Source: JAZGAE01 sp036475545 (GTDB lineage: Bacteria > Pseudomonadota > Alphaproteobacteria > DATDPM01). Taken from it: a stretch of 9,472 nucleotides of DNA. The position numbers and the translations under genes are program-made. Under the pieces are notes generated by a model that was not told the origin of the DNA, did no database searches, and saw only the letters and a list, made by a program, of their open reading frames with translations. Position 1 is the first letter of the stretch. Every line of letters begins with the position of its first letter. The DNA lies in contig JAZGAE010000034.1 of NCBI GenBank assembly GCA_036475545.1, forward strand, positions 1 through 9,472, given 5' to 3'. Positions 1 to 7,800 of the stretch are shown here, in pieces.

Positions 1-47
1 GCGACCTACAACGCGCGGGAATAGCTGGTTAATACTCGGTTTGCGTC

Positions 48-1064
48 TCAGGCCCCGGCGCCCACGTCGAGCCAGTCGGGCACCGGCAGGCCCTTCTCGC
101 GCAAGAAGGCCGGGTTGAACAGCTTGCTCTGATAGCGCGACCCATAATCGGCCAGGATCGTTACGACCGTGTGACCGGGGCCCAGCTCCTCCGCCACCCT
201 GATGGCGCCCACGATGTTGATGCCTGAAGAGCCGCCGAGCACCAGCCCCTCGTGTTTCACCAGATCGAAGATGACGGGCAGCGCCTCCTCGTCGGTGACC
301 TGGAGGGCACCATCGATGGGCGCGCCCTCCAGATTCTTGGTGACGCGGCTCTGGCCGATTCCTTCGGTGATGGATTCGCCCTCCGACTCGAGCTTGCCGT
401 GGTCGTAGTACCCGAAAAGCGCCGAGCCCATCGGGTCGGCGAGCACGGTTTTCACGTCCGGATTGCGCTCCTTGAGCGCCATGGCGACGCCGGCGAGGGT
501 GCCGCCCGTGCCGACCGAGCAGACGAAGGCGTCGACCTTGCCGTCGGTCTGGTCCCAGATTTCCGGCCCGGTCGTCTCGTAGTGCGCCCGGCGGTTGGCC
601 GTGTTGTCGAACTGGTTCGCCCAGATGGCGCCCATCGGCTCGGTCTCGGCCAACTCCCTGGCGAGGGTTCCGGAGTAGGGCACGTAGTTGCGGGGGTCCG
701 TGTAGGGCACCGCCGGGACCAGGTGCAGGTCGGCGCCGCACAGCCGCACCATGTCCATCTTTTCCTCGCTCTGGGTCTCGGGCATGACGATGACGCAGCG
801 ATAGCCGAGCGCGTTGCCGACGAGCGCGAGACCGATGCCGGTATTGCCGGCGGTGCCCTCGACGATGACCCCGCCGGGGCGCAGGTTTCCGCGCTCCTCG
901 GCGTCGCGGACGATGAACAGCGCGGCGCGGTCCTTGATCGATTCGCCGGGGTTCAGGAACTCCGCCTTGCCGAGGATCTCGCAGCCCGTCTTCTCGGACG
1001 CCTCGCGCAAGCGGACCAGGGGCGTGTTGCCGATCAGGTCGGTGAAATCGGTACGAATATCCAT
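48..1064 (-). CDS. cysK: PLP-dependent cysteine synthase (CysK / cystathionine beta-synthase family)
   Basis: The 338-residue product is a fold-type II PLP enzyme of the O-acetylserine sulfhydrylase family. It is expected to make cysteine from O-acetylserine and sulfide in the cytoplasm. The N-terminus carries the family opening IGNTPLVRL (11-19). The PLP lysine is K44 in NPGESIKDR. The substrate/phosphate loop is TAGNTG (71-76), where classical CysK has TSGNTG. The glycine-rich PLP phosphate loop is GTGGT (185-189), and GGSSGIN (277-283) supplies the serine near the pyridine nitrogen. The reading frame stays open upstream to 1427, but that part runs through the divergent promoter and the signal peptide of the opposite gene. 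The ATG at 1064 matches where family proteins begin, although its Shine-Dalgarno sequence is weak. The gene is transcribed away from the ABC importer. The family call is firm. Sulfide versus another nucleophile (for example a cystathionine synthase role) cannot be settled from sequence, so the symbol is tentative. Confidence 0.9.
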   Translation of the reverse strand: MDIRTDFTDLIGNTPLVRLREASEKTGCEILGKAEFLNPGESIKDRAALFIVRDAEERGNLRPGGVIVEGTAGNTGIGLALVGNALGYRCVIVMPETQSEEKMDMVRLCGADLHLVPAVPYTDPRNYVPYSGTLARELAETEPMGAIWANQFDNTANRRAHYETTGPEIWDQTDGKVDAFVCSVGTGGTLAGVAMALKERNPDVKTVLADPMGSALFGYYDHGKLESEGESITEGIGQSRVTKNLEGAPIDGALQVTDEEALPVIFDLVKHEGLVLGGSSGINIVGAIRVAEELGPGHTVVTILADYGSRYQSKLFNPAFLREKGLPVPDWLDVGAGA

Positions 1065-1107
1065 GGCGTGATTTGGGAGCGATCCGGTCCCGGTTGGCGG
1101 AGCGTGC

Positions 1108-1136
1108 AGACTAACCATCCCCCCGACACGGATCAA
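1108..1136 (-). promoter_or_regulatory. Candidate sigma70-type promoter for the cysteine synthase gene
   Basis: On the minus strand a TTGATC -35 box (plus positions 1131-1136) is followed after 17 bp by TAGTCT (1108-1113), which matches only half of the -10 consensus. It lies about 45 bp upstream of the cysteine synthase ATG at 1064. Position and spacing are plausible, but the -10 is weak, so this is a tentative call. Confidence 0.3.
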
Positions 1137-1152
1137 GGGATCGCAAGCCGGC

Positions 1153-1181
1153 TTGACACGGGGAATGGGCCTTTCGATCAT
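1153..1181 (+). promoter_or_regulatory. Candidate sigma70 promoter for the ABC importer operon
   Basis: A consensus TTGACA (1153-1158) is followed after exactly 17 bp by GATCAT (1176-1181), which matches four of six -10 positions. Transcription would start near 1188, giving a leader of about 58 nt before the binding-protein ATG at 1246. It is divergent to the proposed cysteine synthase promoter, and both sit in the 181-bp gap between the two start codons. Confidence 0.5.
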
Positions 1182-1245
1182 CGCCCCGGTCCCGGTGGAC
1201 TTCGGGGGTCGAGATCGGTGCGCCCAAGGATGACGGATTAGAGGC

Positions 1246-2844
1246 ATGAGCGGTTTGGCGGGTGGTCTCGTGGCGGCGGCGGCGGCCGTCGCCGGCCTGG
1301 CGCTCGCGGCGCCCGCCTCGGCGCGGGCGCCCGACGACGTCTTCGTCATGGCCAAGGAGATCGACGACATCATCACCCTCGATCCGGCGGAGGTCTTCGA
1401 GTTTTCGGGCGCCGAGTATTCCGCCAACGTCTATGAGCGGCTCGTCTATTTCGACGTGGATAACGTGCAGGAACTGAAGGGCGGGGCGGCCCGGTCGTGG
1501 ACGGTCTCGGACGACGGCCGCACCTACACCTTCCACATCCGCGAAGGCCAGACCTTCCACTCGGGCAACCCCGTGACCGCCTTCGACGCCGCCTACTCGT
1601 TGCGCCGCGTCGTCCTCCTCAACAAGTCGCCGGCCTTCATCCTCGCCCAGTTCGGCTTTACGCCCGAGAACGTGCGCGAGAGGATCAGGGCCGTGGACGA
1701 TTCGACGCTCACGATCGAGACCGACCGGGCCTATGCGCCGTCCTTCTTTCTCGCCTGCTTGACCTCGGGCGTCGGCTCGGTGGTGGACTCCAAGCTGGTG
1801 CAGGCCCATGACAAGGGCGGCGACATGGGCCACGGATGGCTGCGGACCCGCTCGGCGGGTTCCGGGCCGTTCAAGCTCAGAATGTGGAAGCCCAACGAGC
1901 TCATCATCCTGGATGGGTTCGCGGACTATTGGCGCGGTCCGCCGGCGATGACGCGGGTCGTGATCCGCCACATCGCCGAGCCCGGCACCCAGCGGCTGCT
2001 GATCGAGACCGGCGACATCGATGTCGCCCGCAACCTAGGCCCCGACCAGGTCGCCGGCATCGGCGGCAACCCGGGCCTGCGGGTCCGCTACGCGCGCAAG
2101 GGCGCGCTCTATTACCTGGGGCTGAACCAGAACAACCCGTACTTGCGCCGTCCCGAGGTCAAGCAGGCGTTGAGGTATCTGGTGGATTACGACGGCATCG
2201 CCAAGACCATCCTGCGCGGCAGCGCGGTGGTCCACCAATCGTTCCTGCCCCAGGGCTTCCTCGGCGCCATCGACGATCGGCCCTACCGGCTGGACGCGGA
2301 CAAGGCCAAACGGCTGCTCGAGGAGGCGGGCTTGGGCGCCGGCTTCGCCGTCACGATGGACACGCGCAACACCCGGCCCGCCCTGGACGTGGCGCAGTCG
2401 ATCCAGGCGACCTTCGCGCTCGCCGACATCCGCCTCGAGATTCTGCCCGCCGGCGGCAAGCAGGTCCTCACCAAATACCGGGCGCGCAACCACGACATCT
2501 ACTTCGGCAGATGGGGGCCGGACTATCAGGACCCGCACACCAATGCCTCCGCCTTCGCCAGCAACCCGGACAACTCGATGGGCGCCGAGTTCAAGACGCT
2601 GGCCTGGCGCAACGGCTGGGAGGCGCCGGACCTGACGGCGATGACCGCAGCCGCCGTGTTCGAGCGCGATCCCGACCGCCGGGCGACGCTTTATGCGGAG
2701 ATACAGCGCCGCCACCAGCAGGACTCGCCCTTCGTGATCATGTTCCAGGAGGTGGAGCTGGTGGTCGAGCGGGCGCGGCTCTCGGGCCTCGTCCTGGGGC
2801 CGAGCTTCGATTCGAACTTCTATCGCGCCGTCGTGAAGAACTGA
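1246..2844 (+). CDS. Periplasmic solute-binding protein of a peptide/nickel-type ABC importer
   Basis: The 532-residue product belongs to the SBP_bac_5 (DppA/OppA-like, cluster C) family. It captures a peptide, opine, nickel chelate or similar solute in the periplasm and passes it to the membrane complex encoded just downstream. Residues 1-28 form a signal peptide with a long Ala/Gly/Leu/Val core, probably cut after the ASA or SARA at 25-28. The mature part has the family's early hallmark (ARSWTVSDDGRTYTFHIRE, then F-H-S-G-N-P-V and FDAAYSLRR), with the second lobe following. The length is typical. The predicted n-region contains no Lys or Arg, which is unusual. In frame upstream there is only R-I-R-G after a TGA at 1231, with no ATG, GTG or TTG, so the start may be affected by a base error. 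The next permease begins 18 bp after the stop. Family assignment is firm; the substrate is unknown. Confidence 0.92.
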   Translation: MSGLAGGLVAAAAAVAGLALAAPASARAPDDVFVMAKEIDDIITLDPAEVFEFSGAEYSANVYERLVYFDVDNVQELKGGAARSWTVSDDGRTYTFHIREGQTFHSGNPVTAFDAAYSLRRVVLLNKSPAFILAQFGFTPENVRERIRAVDDSTLTIETDRAYAPSFFLACLTSGVGSVVDSKLVQAHDKGGDMGHGWLRTRSAGSGPFKLRMWKPNELIILDGFADYWRGPPAMTRVVIRHIAEPGTQRLLIETGDIDVARNLGPDQVAGIGGNPGLRVRYARKGALYYLGLNQNNPYLRRPEVKQALRYLVDYDGIAKTILRGSAVVHQSFLPQGFLGAIDDRPYRLDADKAKRLLEEAGLGAGFAVTMDTRNTRPALDVAQSIQATFALADIRLEILPAGGKQVLTKYRARNHDIYFGRWGPDYQDPHTNASAFASNPDNSMGAEFKTLAWRNGWEAPDLTAMTAAAVFERDPDRRATLYAEIQRRHQQDSPFVIMFQEVELVVERARLSGLVLGPSFDSNFYRAVVKN

Positions 2845-2862
2845 CCGGGGGAGGAGCGCGCC

Positions 2863-3885
2863 GTGCAGCTCGGATCGGTCCTCAGGCTCGTCGTATCCGT
2901 GGCGCTTACGCTTTTGGGCCTGTTGCTCGTCACCTTCGTGATCGGGAGGGTGCTCCCCATAGATCCGGTGCTGGCGGCCGTCGGCGACCGCGCGCCGGCC
3001 GACGTGATCGCGCAGGTGCGCGCCGAGATGGGGCTGGACTTGCCCCTTTACGAGCAATTCTGGATCTACCTCGTGCACGCCGTCCACGGCGATTTGGGCA
3101 CCTCGGTGCTCACCGCGAACCCGGTGCTCGCGGACATCAAGCGAGTGTTTCCGGCGACCCTCGAGCTTGCCACCACCGCCACGCTTCTCGGCGTGCTCCT
3201 CGGCGTTCCGCTCGGCGTGACCGCCGCCGTGAACCGGGGGCGGTGGCCCGACCACGTGATCCGGGTGGTCGGCCTCATGGGGTACTCGGTGCCGGTCTTC
3301 TGGCTGGGGCTCGTGGGTCTTCTCGTGTTCTACGCCATGCTCGGCTGGACGGCGGGGCCCGGGCGCATCGACGTCCACTACGAAGGCCTCGTCGAACCGA
3401 TGACCGGCGTGATCCTGATCGACAGCGCGCTCGAGGGCCAATGGAAGGTGTTCACGAACGCGCTCAAGCATCTGGTGCTGCCGGCGTCGATCCTGGGCTA
3501 CTTCTCGCTCGCCTACATCAGCCGCATGACCCGCGGCTTCATGATCGAGCAGCTCGGCCAGGAATATATCGTGACGGCGCGAATCAAGGGCCTGAGCGAG
3601 GCGCGGGTGGTGTGGCGGCACGCCTTCGGCAACGTCCTGGTGCCGCTCGTGACCGTCATCGCGCTCACCTATGCAAGCCTGTTGGAGGGCTCGGTCTTGA
3701 CCGAGACGGTGTTCGCCTGGCCGGGGCTGGGCCTCTACATCACCAACTCGCTCTTCAACGCCGACATGAACGCCGTGCTCGGGGGGACGCTGGTGGTGGG
3801 CGTCGTCTTCGTCGCGCTCAATCTGCTCGTCGACCTGCTGTACCGCGTCCTCGACCCGCGGGCGTGGGCGGGGAAAGGGGCATGA
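2863..3885 (+). CDS. ABC importer permease 1 (DppB/OppB-like)
   Basis: The 340-residue integral inner-membrane protein is one half of the channel of the peptide/nickel-type importer. A GTG start is supported by a strong GGGGGAGGAG Shine-Dalgarno six bases upstream. A first membrane helix lies at about residues 8-30, followed by the periplasmic region typical of DppB proteins (PIDPVLA, then GLDLPLYEQFWIYL and GDLGTS at 76-81). A cluster of helices starts near residue 100. The cytoplasmic EAA loop that docks the ATPase is seen at about 234-261 (EYIVTARIKGLSEARVVWRH, ending in a V-P). The C-terminus has the conserved FAWPGLGLY (284-292) and ends LDPRAW. Its stop overlaps the next start as ATGA, implying coupled translation. 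Family assignment is secure; the exact substrate class is not readable from the permease. Confidence 0.93.
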   Translation: MQLGSVLRLVVSVALTLLGLLLVTFVIGRVLPIDPVLAAVGDRAPADVIAQVRAEMGLDLPLYEQFWIYLVHAVHGDLGTSVLTANPVLADIKRVFPATLELATTATLLGVLLGVPLGVTAAVNRGRWPDHVIRVVGLMGYSVPVFWLGLVGLLVFYAMLGWTAGPGRIDVHYEGLVEPMTGVILIDSALEGQWKVFTNALKHLVLPASILGYFSLAYISRMTRGFMIEQLGQEYIVTARIKGLSEARVVWRHAFGNVLVPLVTVIALTYASLLEGSVLTETVFAWPGLGLYITNSLFNADMNAVLGGTLVVGVVFVALNLLVDLLYRVLDPRAWAGKGA

Positions 3886-4805
3886 CCGGGGCGGCCGCCT
3901 GGCTGCTCAGCGACTCGCCCGGCTCGCGCGGTCAGGCCCGGCTCGGCGGGCTGTACCGCCGCTGGCGGCTGTTCGCCGGCAACCGGCTGGCCATGGCGGG
4001 GCTCGCCATCGTGGTGGCCCTGGTGCTGGTGGCGGCCTTGGCGCCCGTCCTCGCGCCGTATTCGCCGACGGCCCAGGATCTGGGACAGCGCTTGCTGCCG
4101 CCCGGTCCCGCGCACTGGCTCGGGACCGACGAGCTCGGCCGCGACATCTTGAGCCGCATCGTTCACGGGTCCCGCATCACCCTTTACATCGTCTCCCTTG
4201 TCGCCGTGATCGTGGCGCCGCTGGGGCTCCTGGTGGGCACCGTCGCCGGGTACTACGGCGGCTGGATCGACGCGGCGCTGATGCGCGTCACCGACGTCTT
4301 CCTCGCGTTTCCCAAGCTCATCCTGGCGCTGGCCCTGGTGGCGGCGCTCGGGCCGGGACTGGAGAACGTGATCGTGGCCATCGCCGTGACCGCCTGGCCC
4401 CCTTACGCCCGCGTCGCCCGCGCCGAGACCATCACGGTGCGAGGAGCCGATTTCATCGCCGCCGCCCGCATGCTGGGCGCCTCGCGCATGCGCGTCGTCG
4501 CCACCCACATCGCGCCGCTTTGCGCCTCGTCGGTCGTGGTCCGCCTCACCCTCGACATGGCGGGGATCATTCTGACCGCCGCCGGGCTCGGCTTCCTCGG
4601 CCTGGGCGCCCAGCCGCCGTTGGCGGAATGGGGGGCGATGGTCGCCGCGGGCCGCCAGTTCCTGGTCGACCAGTGGTGGGTGGCGACCGTGCCGGGTATC
4701 GCGATCTTCGCAGTCAGCCTCGGCTTCAACCTGGTCGGCGACGGCTTGCGCGACGCCCTCGACCCCAAGGCGGACCGGGGCACTGCGCCCAGGGGCGGAG
4801 CATGA
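3882..4805 (+). CDS. ABC importer permease 2 (DppC/OppC-like)
   Basis: The 307-residue second channel subunit pairs with the preceding permease. An N-terminal cytoplasmic stretch (1-30, rich in Arg) leads to the OppC_N-type segment: helix at about 38-58, then the conserved HWLGTDELGRDILSRI (78-93). Further helices follow, and the EAA docking loop is at about 188-215 (GADFIAAARMLGASRMRVV, then a H-I-A-P-L). Downstream comes GLGFLGLGAQPPLAEWG (235-251), a signature of DppC proteins, and the protein closes with GDGLRDALDP (287-296). The ATG overlaps the upstream TGA at 3882-3885, and the TGA at 4803 overlaps the first possible start of the ATPase gene. The last codons fall in a 15-bp repeat that is present three times, so the C-terminal RGGA is part of that duplication. 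Confidence 0.93.
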   Translation: MTGAAAWLLSDSPGSRGQARLGGLYRRWRLFAGNRLAMAGLAIVVALVLVAALAPVLAPYSPTAQDLGQRLLPPGPAHWLGTDELGRDILSRIVHGSRITLYIVSLVAVIVAPLGLLVGTVAGYYGGWIDAALMRVTDVFLAFPKLILALALVAALGPGLENVIVAIAVTAWPPYARVARAETITVRGADFIAAARMLGASRMRVVATHIAPLCASSVVVRLTLDMAGIILTAAGLGFLGLGAQPPLAEWGAMVAAGRQFLVDQWWVATVPGIAIFAVSLGFNLVGDGLRDALDPKADRGTAPRGGA

Positions 4806-4837
4806 CCGGGCGGAGCATGACCGGGCGGAGCATGACC
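4793..4837 (+). repeat. Three perfect tandem copies of a 15-bp unit across the permease/ATPase junction
   Basis: The unit GGGCGGAGCATGACC occurs at 4793-4807, 4808-4822 and 4823-4837 without a mismatch. Each copy carries one ATG (4802, 4817, 4832). Because 15 is a multiple of three, all three ATGs are in frame with the ATPase. Copy 1 also contains the stop of the permease (TGA 4803-4805). In the ATPase frame the copies read M-T-G-R-S, M-T-G-R-S, M-T-P. This looks like a local slippage or tandem-duplication event in a translation initiation region. Confidence 0.95.
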
Positions 4838-5715
4838 CCCGTTCCGCCGGCGCGCCCCCCCGTCGCGCCGCTGTTGGCGGTGGAAGACCTGCACGTGCGG
4901 TTTCCCGGCCCCGGTGGGGCGGTGGAGGCCGTGCGCGGGGTGAGCTTCACGCTCAAGCGCGAGAAACTCGGGATCGTCGGCGAGTCGGGCTCGGGAAAGT
5001 CGACCCTGGGGCGGGCCATCTTGCGGCTGGTGCCGCCGCCGGGCGAGGTCCGGGCCAAACGGCTCGAGCTTCTGGGCACGGAGCTGTCCGATCTCTCGGA
5101 AGAGGAGATGCGGGAGTTTCGCGGCCGGCACGTCTCCATGATTCTGCAGGACCCCGGTTTCTCCCTCAATCCGGTCATGACGGTCGGCGCCCAGATCGCC
5201 GAGGCGTGGCAGACCCATACCGGGCACTCGTGGAAGAAGTCCCGCCGCCGCGTGCTGGCGATGCTCCAGGCCGTGCGGATCCGCGATCCCGAGCGGGTCT
5301 TCGACGCTTACGCCCATGAGCTTTCGGGCGGCATGAGCCAGCGCGCCATGATCGCCATGATGCTGATCACGGAGCCCGACCTCCTCATTGCCGACGAGCC
5401 CACCTCGGCGCTCGACGTGACGGTGCAGACCCAGGTGCTCGCCATCCTCGACGAGCTGGTGAGCCGACGCGGGATGGGCCTCATCTTCATCAGCCACGAC
5501 CTCGGCCTGGTTGCCTCCTTCTGCGACCGGGTGCTGGTCATGTACGGGGGCCGCATCATCGAGTCCTGCCCGGCCGCGGAGCTCGACAACGCCACCCACC
5601 CCTACACCCGCGGCCTTCTCGCCGCCCAGCCAACCCTCGAGCGCGCGGGCGGGCGGCTACCCGTGATGGAACGCGATCCCGCATGGCTTGCGGAAGCGGA
5701 CACCGGCCCGGGCCG

Positions 5716-5719
<4 letters not shown>
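4802..5719 (+). CDS. ABC importer ATPase 1 (DppD/OppD-like)
   Basis: This is the cytoplasmic ATP-binding subunit that powers the importer: 305 residues from 4802, or 295 from 4832. Numbered from the third ATG, the motifs are Walker A GESGSGKST (50-58), Q-loop Q106 in ILQDP, signature LSGGMSQR (164-171), Walker B LLIADE (184-189), D-loop SALD, and H-loop His222 in ISHD. HPYTRGLL (256-263) is the usual oligopeptide-ATPase tail motif. I chose 4802 because it repeats the ATGA coupling seen at the neighbouring junctions and has an AGGGG six bases upstream. The ATGs at 4817 and 4832 are equally in frame, because the region is a triplicated 15-bp unit. After HPYTRGLL the protein ends with RLPVMERDPAWL and lacks the cysteine-containing extension common in DppD/OppD. 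Family call secure, exact start uncertain. Confidence 0.92.
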
Positions 5720-6510
<791 letters not shown>

Positions 6511-6587
6511 GCGACGAAGGCCGGCCGGTTTCCCTGGGTGGGCCGCCGGCACGAGGGGGGCGAGCACAAGCAACCGGGCGAGAAGCC

Positions 6588-6619
6588 TTGACCCTAAAGT
6601 ATGGTTTAGGGTTTATCCT
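6588..6619 (+). promoter_or_regulatory. MerR-type promoter with 20-bp spacer and palindromic operator
   Basis: TTGACC (-35, 6588-6593) and TATCCT (-10, 6614-6619) are separated by 20 bp instead of the optimal 17. The spacer is filled by a perfect inverted repeat, ACCCTAAA (6591-6598), six bases, TTTAGGGT (6605-6612). An over-long spacer with a dyad between -35 and -10, and even the TATCCT box, is the layout known for ZntR/CadR/PbrR/MerR-controlled promoters, where the regulator twists the DNA to align the boxes. The predicted start is near 6626, so the transcript would have only about 13 nt before the merR-like ATG at 6639. Confidence 0.85.
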
Positions 6620-6638
6620 GTTGCGAGGAGGTTGAGGA

Positions 6639-7058
6639 ATGAAGGCGCTCACGGTCGGGGACGTCGCGCGGAAAACGGGCGTGAACGTGGCGACGCTGCG
6701 GTACTATGAGCGGCGCGGCCTGATCCCGAGGCCGGCGCGGACGGCCTCGAACTACCGGATCTACACCGAAGACGCGGCGCGGCGGGTTTTGTTCATCAAA
6801 AGGGCCCAGGCTCTCGGCTTTTCCTTGGAAGAGATCAAGGACCTTTTGTCGCTGAAGGCCTCTCCGGTAGCCCGGTGCGGCGAAGTGCGCGAGATTGCCG
6901 CCGAGAAAATCCGGACTATCGATGACAAGGTCGACGCCTTGGAAGCGATGCGCGTGGCGCTCTCCAAACTCATCGCCGAGTGCGCGGGCGAGGGCCCGGT
7001 CTCCGACTGCCCCATCCTGGAATCGCTGGAGGCCGGGAAGCCCCGCGACCTCCACTGA
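6639..7058 (+). CDS. MerR-family heavy-metal-responsive transcriptional regulator
   Basis: The 139-residue regulator has an N-terminal winged helix-turn-helix (VGDVARKTGVNVATLRYYER, 6-25; SNYRIYTEDAARRVLFIKRA, 37-56). A dimerising helix follows (about 80-112), then a short C-terminal metal loop. Cysteines C80, C115 and C124 keep the 35- and 9-residue spacings of MerR (C82/C117/C126) and PbrR, so it should bind a thiophilic divalent ion such as Hg, Pb or Cd. The CueR pattern (two loop cysteines only) fits less well. The start is supported by AGGAGG seven bases upstream. Its own promoter contains the expected palindromic operator, which implies autoregulation. The gene follows the ABC operon by 128 bp and has no metal-efflux or mercuric-reductase gene next to it. 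The metal identity is an inference from cysteine spacing. Confidence 0.93.
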   Translation: MKALTVGDVARKTGVNVATLRYYERRGLIPRPARTASNYRIYTEDAARRVLFIKRAQALGFSLEEIKDLLSLKASPVARCGEVREIAAEKIRTIDDKVDALEAMRVALSKLIAECAGEGPVSDCPILESLEAGKPRDLH

Positions 7059-7098
7059 GCGCGCGGCCCAACTCTTATTCACCTGGGATTACCATAAA

Positions 7099-7129
7099 GA
7101 ACGCGCGGACGGGCCGTCCGCTTGCGTTC
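7099..7129. terminator. Hairpin between convergent genes, probable bidirectional terminator
   Basis: GAACGC (7099-7104) pairs with GCGTTC (7124-7129), and GCGGACGG (7105-7112) pairs with CCGTCCGC (7114-7121), with only a TT bulge on the right arm. The hairpin lies 41 bp after the merR-like stop and 26 bp after the Nudix stop on the other strand. A short TTTATGG follows on the minus strand and a TCCTTATCTT stretch on the plus strand. The U-tracts are weak, so termination is likely but not certain. Confidence 0.55.
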
Positions 7130-7154
7130 GAGTCCTTATCTTCCACCGCCCGCG

Positions 7155-7754
7155 TCAGCGCCACTCCCGGCGCAACCTTTCCCGATTCAGGATCAGCCAC
7201 TGGAGCGAGATGAGGGCGGTGGCGTTGTCGATCCGGCCCGTTTCCACCAGCTCCTTGGCCTTGGCGAAGGGCAGCGCCATCACGCGGATGTCTTCGTGCT
7301 CTTCGGCCTGGCCGTGGATGCCGCCGGCGCCGGCCGCGTCCACGCGGCCACAGAAGAGGGCGATCGATTCCGAGGTTCCGCCGGGGCTCACCAGGAATTC
7401 GCAGATCGGGACCAGCTTCTGAACCGGGCAGCCGGTCTCCTCCAGCGCCTCGCGACGGACGACCTCCTCGGCCGTCTCGCCCGGCTCGATGATGCCCGCC
7501 ACCACCTCGACGAGCCAAGGGTCGACTCCTGCGGCAAAGGCGCCGATGCGGAACTGCTCGATGAGCACTACGCGGTCGAGCGCCGGGTCGTACGGAAGCA
7601 TGGCCGCGGCATGGCCCCGCTCGAACACCTCGCGGGTCATCTCGCCGCTCCAGCCGCCCTCGTGCAGGCGATGGCGCAGCCGGTAGCGGTCGATACGGAA
7701 ATAGCCCTCGAAAGCGGGCGTCTTCTCGATAATTTCCACGTCGTCGCGGGTCAT
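7155..7754 (-). CDS. nudF: Nudix hydrolase, ADP-ribose pyrophosphatase type
   Basis: The 199-residue product should hydrolyse a nucleoside diphosphate linked to another group, most likely ADP-ribose to AMP and ribose 5-phosphate, in the cytoplasm with Mg2+. The Nudix box is complete at residues 87-109: G87, E93, R101-E102, E105-E106 and G108, with A103 and C109 at the aliphatic positions. It is preceded by LIEQFRIGAF and PWLVEVVAG, features of the AdpP/NudF/TrgB branch. A Q-A-E-E-H-E-D loop (149-155) may supply the catalytic base. The size fits the family (about 200 residues). The ATG at 7754 has AAGGGAGG four bases upstream; the frame runs open to 7820, but that extension is not family-like. 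It follows the pentapeptide gene by 46 bp on the same strand, probably on one transcript. GDP-mannose or other sugar-nucleotide activity is a possible alternative, so the symbol is tentative. Confidence 0.9.
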   Translation of the reverse strand: MTRDDVEIIEKTPAFEGYFRIDRYRLRHRLHEGGWSGEMTREVFERGHAAAMLPYDPALDRVVLIEQFRIGAFAAGVDPWLVEVVAGIIEPGETAEEVVRREALEETGCPVQKLVPICEFLVSPGGTSESIALFCGRVDAAGAGGIHGQAEEHEDIRVMALPFAKAKELVETGRIDNATALISLQWLILNRERLRREWR

Positions 7755-7800
7755 CGGGCCTCCCTTGGCGAGTGAGGGCGAAAGCGCTGCGAGCGGGCCG

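Noticed and set aside
1..24. Possible C-terminal tail of an upstream plus-strand gene (A-T-Y-N-A-R-E, then TAG at 22-24)
   Set aside because: Seven codons cut by the window edge cannot be distinguished from chance; a plausible convergent neighbour, but not supportable.
1065..1427. N-terminal extension of the cysteine synthase frame up to 1427
   Set aside because: It is antisense to the divergent promoter and signal peptide of the binding protein, is low complexity (Ala/Pro/Arg), and lies beyond the usual N-terminus of the family.
2035..3621. 528-codon open frame on the minus strand
   Set aside because: Antisense shadow of the well-supported binding protein and permease genes; His/Arg/Asp-rich with no recognisable domain.
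1836..3881. Very long open frame on the plus strand (989 codons including the second permease)
   Set aside because: The part upstream of 3882 is a shifted-frame shadow of the binding protein and first permease: Arg/Pro/Gly-rich, no family motifs. Only the portion from 3882 is a real gene.
6520..6550. GC-rich imperfect hairpin after the ABC operon (GCCGGCCGG / CCGCCGGC)
   Set aside because: The stem has a bulge, the loop is long (14 bases) and no T-run follows; too weak to call a terminator.
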